This document shows, one piece after another, positions 4,045 to 6,764 of a stretch of DNA of 6,764 bases. Made by a program: the position numbers and the translations under genes. Numbering within the stretch: position 1 is the stretch's first letter; every line of letters starts with the position of its first letter. The stretch comes from an uncultured Fidelibacterota bacterium (GTDB lineage: Bacteria > Fidelibacterota > Fidelibacteria > Fidelibacterales > Fidelibacteraceae). A model generated the notes under the pieces. The model worked only from the letters and a program-made list of their open reading frames with translations. It searched no databases and was not told the DNA's origin. The stretch lies in NCBI GenBank assembly GCA_937862595.1, contig CALMFL010000220.1, positions 1 to 6,764 of the forward strand. Direction: 5' to 3'.

Positions 4045-5283
4045 ATGAAACGCAGAGTGGTGATAACGGGACTGGGAACGGTAAATCCGATCGGGAACGA
4101 TACCGCGACCACATGGGAAAACGCCAAAAACGGCAAAAACGGCATCGGGGAGATCACCCTTTTCGATATGAGCGGCATGAAGCCCTATCTGGCGGGTGAA
4201 GTGCGGGACCTGAACATAGAGGAGCACCTGCCGGGCAAGGAAGCAAAACGCCTGGACAGGACGACCATCCTGGCGCTGATCGCGGCCAAAGAAGCCTTTG
4301 AAGACAGCCGGCTCGGGGACGCCGGGTTCGACCACGACCGCTTCGGCGTGTTCGTCGGCAGCGGCATCGGCGGACTGATCACGATCCACGAAGAGACCCG
4401 CAGGATCTATGAAAAAGGCCCCGACCGGATCAGTCCATTCTTTATTCCCAATTCCATCGTGAACCTCGTCGGCGGGAATGTGGCCATCAAGTTCCAGGCC
4501 AAAGGCCCGGCGCTTTCCATTGTGACCGCCTGCTCGTCCGCCACGAATTCCATCGGCGAGGCCTTCCGCTACATCCGGGACGGTTATATTGAACTGGCCC
4601 TGGCCGGTGGCGCCGAAGCGCCCATCAATCCGCTGGGCGTCGGGGGATTTTCCAGCATGCGGGCTATTTCGCCCAACCTGGACAAGGACCGCGCCTCGAT
4701 CCCTTTCGACCTGGAGCGCTCGGGCTTTGTCATGGCCGAGGGGGCCGGCATCCTTCTCATCGAGGAACTGGAGCACGCGCAGCGGCGGAAGGCAAGGATC
4801 TACGCCGAGATCACCGGCTACAGCACCAACTGCGACGCATTCCACATCACCCAGCCCGATGAAAAGGCGGAGGGCATCATCAAATGCATGAAGCAGGCGC
4901 TCAAGGATGCGGAGGCGGAACCGGAATGGATCGATTACATCAATCCGCACGGAACCTCGACCTATTACAACGACCGCATGGAGACCAAAGGCATCCGGGA
5001 CGTGTTCGGCGAGCATGCCTACCGGATCAGCATCGGCGCGACCAAATCCATGCACGGCCATTCGCTGGGCGCGGTGGGCGGCATCGAATCGGTGATCACG
5101 GCCAAAGCCCTGGAGGAGGGGATCGTTCCCCCGACCATCAACTACAAGGTCCCGGACCCCGAATGCGACCTGGATTACACCCCGAACCACAGTAAAAAGC
5201 GGGCGATCCGCTACGCCCTGAAGAACAGCCTGGGCTTCGGCGGGCACAACGCCACCCTGATATTCAAAAAGTGGGAGGAATAA
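4045..5283 (+). CDS. fabF: 3-oxoacyl-[ACP] synthase II FabF
   Basis: FabF elongates acyl-ACP by decarboxylative condensation with malonyl-ACP. The 412-residue length is normal for this thiolase-fold homodimer. The Cys-His-His active site is complete: Cys163 in VTACSSATNSIGEAF, His302 in NPHGTST and His339 in KSMHGHSLGA, with conserved Lys334. Other marks are GVFVGSGIGG (101-110), PFDLERSGFVMAEGAG (220-235) and the C-terminal NSLGFGGHNATLIF (394-407). The motif around the last histidine reads KSMHGHS where KSMTGHL is commoner, a mild variation. The SD TAGGAGG (4034-4040) contains the fabG stop codon, so the two genes are translationally coupled. A third condensing-enzyme type (FabB) is not present in the window. 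Confidence 0.96.
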   Translation: MKRRVVITGLGTVNPIGNDTATTWENAKNGKNGIGEITLFDMSGMKPYLAGEVRDLNIEEHLPGKEAKRLDRTTILALIAAKEAFEDSRLGDAGFDHDRFGVFVGSGIGGLITIHEETRRIYEKGPDRISPFFIPNSIVNLVGGNVAIKFQAKGPALSIVTACSSATNSIGEAFRYIRDGYIELALAGGAEAPINPLGVGGFSSMRAISPNLDKDRASIPFDLERSGFVMAEGAGILLIEELEHAQRRKARIYAEITGYSTNCDAFHITQPDEKAEGIIKCMKQALKDAEAEPEWIDYINPHGTSTYYNDRMETKGIRDVFGEHAYRISIGATKSMHGHSLGAVGGIESVITAKALEEGIVPPTINYKVPDPECDLDYTPNHSKKRAIRYALKNSLGFGGHNATLIFKKWEE

Positions 5284-5284
5284 T

Positions 5285-5707
5285 ATGCTGGACCGCGACC
5301 AGATCAAGGACATTCTCCCGCACCGGGAACCCTTTCTCCTTCTGGACAGGGTAACCAAGCTGAGTCCCGGAAAGTCCGCCGTGAGCGAAAAGACCGTGCG
5401 GACCGATGAATTCTTTTTTCCGGGTCATTTCCCCGCCGAATTCGTCATGCCGGGCGTGCTGATCATCGAAGCCCTGGCGCAGACCGGCGCCATTACCTTT
5501 TTGTCCGTGCCGGAAAACAAGGGAAAGACCGTCTATTTCGCCGGCCTTAAACAGGTGAAATTCCGGAGAAAGGTCATCCCGGGCGACACCCTGCGCCTGG
5601 AAGCGGTGCTGACGAGGATCAAAGCGAAATTCGGCACCGGTTACGGCAAAGCGTTCGTCGGGGATGAACTGGCCTGCGAGGCCGAGTTCATGTTCTCATA
5701 TTCTTAA
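5285..5707 (+). CDS. fabZ: 3-hydroxyacyl-[ACP] dehydratase FabZ
   Basis: FabZ dehydrates 3-hydroxyacyl-ACP to trans-2-enoyl-ACP, the substrate of FabK. It is 140 residues with a hotdog fold, the usual FabZ size. Signatures are ILPHREPFLLLDRV (10-23), the active-site FPGHFP with His48, MPGVLIIEALAQTGA (55-69) with catalytic Glu62, and FAGLKQVKFRRKVIPGD. Glu at position 62, where the isomerising dehydratase FabA has Asp, supports FabZ. A FabN-type bifunctional dehydratase/isomerase, as in enterococci, cannot be excluded by motif alone. The start is 1 bp after the fabF stop, with SD GGAGGA (5274-5279) inside the end of fabF. fabZ ends the + strand operon. Confidence 0.95.
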   Translation: MLDRDQIKDILPHREPFLLLDRVTKLSPGKSAVSEKTVRTDEFFFPGHFPAEFVMPGVLIIEALAQTGAITFLSVPENKGKTVYFAGLKQVKFRRKVIPGDTLRLEAVLTRIKAKFGTGYGKAFVGDELACEAEFMFSYS

Positions 5708-5740
5708 AAAATATTTATCCGTTCCATTTGCGGCAGACGG
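5708..5740. other. Convergent fabZ-plsX spacer
   Basis: Only 33 bp separate the two stop codons. CCGT (5719-5722) and ACGG (5737-5740) could form a 4-bp stem. Read on the - strand this stem is followed by an AT-rich stretch containing six T (complement of 5706-5711), a weak terminator candidate for plsX. No convincing bidirectional terminator is visible, so read-through and overlapping 3' ends of the two transcripts are possible. Confidence 0.3.
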
Positions 5741-6764
5741 TCAGGCGTTCTTTTCCGATTCGAAGTGGGCGATGGAATCCCGCGTGATCCCGATCAGATC
5801 GTTCTGCACGGCCTGAACGGCCACGCCGATCCCGTTCTTAAAGGCATAGGCCGTGGAACGGCCGTGCGCTTTTACGACGGGCTTGTCGTAGCCGAAGATC
5901 GGCGCCCCGCCGTATTCCTCGTAATTGGCGACCTTCAGGATCTTTTTAATGCCGCCGGACAGGCAGAGCAGTCCGAGCCGCCAGACCAGTTTCCCCTTCA
6001 TCGCCATCCCGCCCAGCGCCCGTACCGCTTCGGACGTGCCTTCCATGGTTTTCATGGCGATGTTGCCCGTCAGACCTTCGGTGACCACCACATCCGCCTT
6101 GCCGCTCATCAGTTCGTTGCCCTCGATATTTCCGATAAAGTGAATATCCGGGCGGGAGGAGAGGAGCTTGTAGGCTCCCTTCATGGTCTCGTTCCCCTTA
6201 TGTTCCTCCGCACCGATGTTCAGCAGGGCGACGGTGGGGGATTCCACGTTCAGGATCTTTTTCTTATAACTGATGCCCATATAGGCGAAATGGACCAGGT
6301 CGTCCGGGGCATTGACCACATTGGCGCCGATGTCCAGCATCAGCGAAAAAATATGTTCGCGTTTTTGCACGTTGAGGGTCGGATACATGATCCCGAGGGC
6401 GGTGCGCCGCACGCCCGGGATGCGTTTGACATGGATCGCGGCGGACAGGACGACCGCCCCGGTGCCGCCGGCGGAGATCATTGCGTCGGCCTTTCCCTCG
6501 CTCAGCAGTTTGGCGGCAAGAAGGACCGAAGCGTTCGGCTTTTCCCGGACCGCCTTTAAGGGCGAATCCCCGGCGCTGATCTCATCGGGGGTGTGCAGGA
6601 TCTCTATCTGTTCCGCCTGATAGCGGTGCTTTGCAAGCTCGGCCTTGATCTTTTCCTCATCCCCGACCAGGATGAGGCGGGTGGGGGTTTCGAGCGTGAT
6701 ACGGCATGCGCCATCCACGGTGATCTGCGGGGCGTGATCGCCGCCCATGGCATCAACGGCGATC
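5741..6764 (-). CDS. plsX: Phosphate acyltransferase PlsX (start cut by the window edge)
   Basis: PlsX converts acyl-ACP and phosphate to acyl-phosphate, which PlsY uses to acylate glycerol-3-phosphate at the membrane. The frame stays open to base 6764 and reads IAVDA before MGGDHAPQ. Since PlsX normally begins MKIAVDAMGGDHAP, only one to three residues are missing and the Met at 6746-6748 is internal. Numbering from that Met, family marks are SAGGTGA (92-98), LDIGAN (138-143), LLNIGAEEHKGNE (175-187), FIGNIEGN (204-211), VVTEGLTGNIAMKTMEG (221-237) and EYGGAPIFGY (278-287). SAGGTGA replaces the usual SAGNTGA, and HGRS (295-298) replaces HGSS. In many bacteria plsX precedes fabH on the same strand; here it is convergent with the fab operon. 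Confidence 0.95.
   Translation of the reverse strand, partial: IAVDAMGGDHAPQITVDGACRITLETPTRLILVGDEEKIKAELAKHRYQAEQIEILHTPDEISAGDSPLKAVREKPNASVLLAAKLLSEGKADAMISAGGTGAVVLSAAIHVKRIPGVRRTALGIMYPTLNVQKREHIFSLMLDIGANVVNAPDDLVHFAYMGISYKKKILNVESPTVALLNIGAEEHKGNETMKGAYKLLSSRPDIHFIGNIEGNELMSGKADVVVTEGLTGNIAMKTMEGTSEAVRALGGMAMKGKLVWRLGLLCLSGGIKKILKVANYEEYGGAPIFGYDKPVVKAHGRSTAYAFKNGIGVAVQAVQNDLIGITRDSIAHFESEKNA

Noticed and set aside
4042..5358. 438-codon open frame antisense to fabF, and other long antisense frames over fabH, fabK, fabG and plsX
   Set aside because: They are shadows of GC-rich coding sequence, contain no recognisable domain, and lie opposite genes with complete catalytic motifs.

Overview
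The window carries a bacterial type II (dissociated) fatty acid synthesis cluster. On the + strand lie acpS (holo-ACP synthase), acpP (acyl carrier protein), fabH, fabK, fabG, fabF and fabZ. On the - strand, convergent with them, lies plsX, which runs off the right edge. All eight proteins are recognised from family motifs and intact catalytic residues. The DNA is GC-rich in the genes (roughly 60% by eye), with AT-rich islands upstream of acpP and fabG. Most genes have good Shine-Dalgarno (SD) sites. The FMN enoyl reductase FabK is the only enoyl reductase present, and the fabK-fabG-fabF-fabZ order fits a Bacillota-like organism. That placement is inference, and no genus can be assigned from the sequence alone.

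Layout. Bases 1-57 are a telomere-like array: four TAAACCC units, three TAAACCCC units and a partial unit. It sits 11 bp before the acpS start codon. acpS (69-446) is followed by GC-rich hairpins and then an AT-rich promoter region with a perfect 8-bp inverted repeat around a TTGACA box. acpP (650-877) follows behind a perfect SD. A 430-bp stretch without a recognisable gene (878-1307) holds several palindromes and an iterated CGGGAACC motif, and leads to fabH (1308-2246). fabK follows after 10 bp (2257-3189). A 100-bp AT-rich spacer, where many relatives carry fabD, precedes the tightly packed fabG-fabF-fabZ (3290-5707). A 33-bp spacer then meets the 3' end of plsX.

How the genes work together. 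AcpS adds phosphopantetheine to Ser34 of AcpP. FabH condenses a short acyl-CoA with malonyl-ACP. FabG, FabZ and FabK then perform reduction, dehydration and second reduction of each cycle, and FabF condenses for the next round. PlsX diverts finished acyl-ACP to acyl-phosphate for phospholipid synthesis. The malonyl-CoA supply (acetyl-CoA carboxylase) and FabD are not in the window and must be encoded elsewhere.

The genes themselves are ordinary. The points worth a second look are the eukaryote-style telomere array abutting a bacterial gene, a candidate operator motif (CCTTAAAT/ATTTAAGG) shared by the acpP and fabG upstream regions, and the structured acpP-fabH gap. I see no evidence for a new kind of system.
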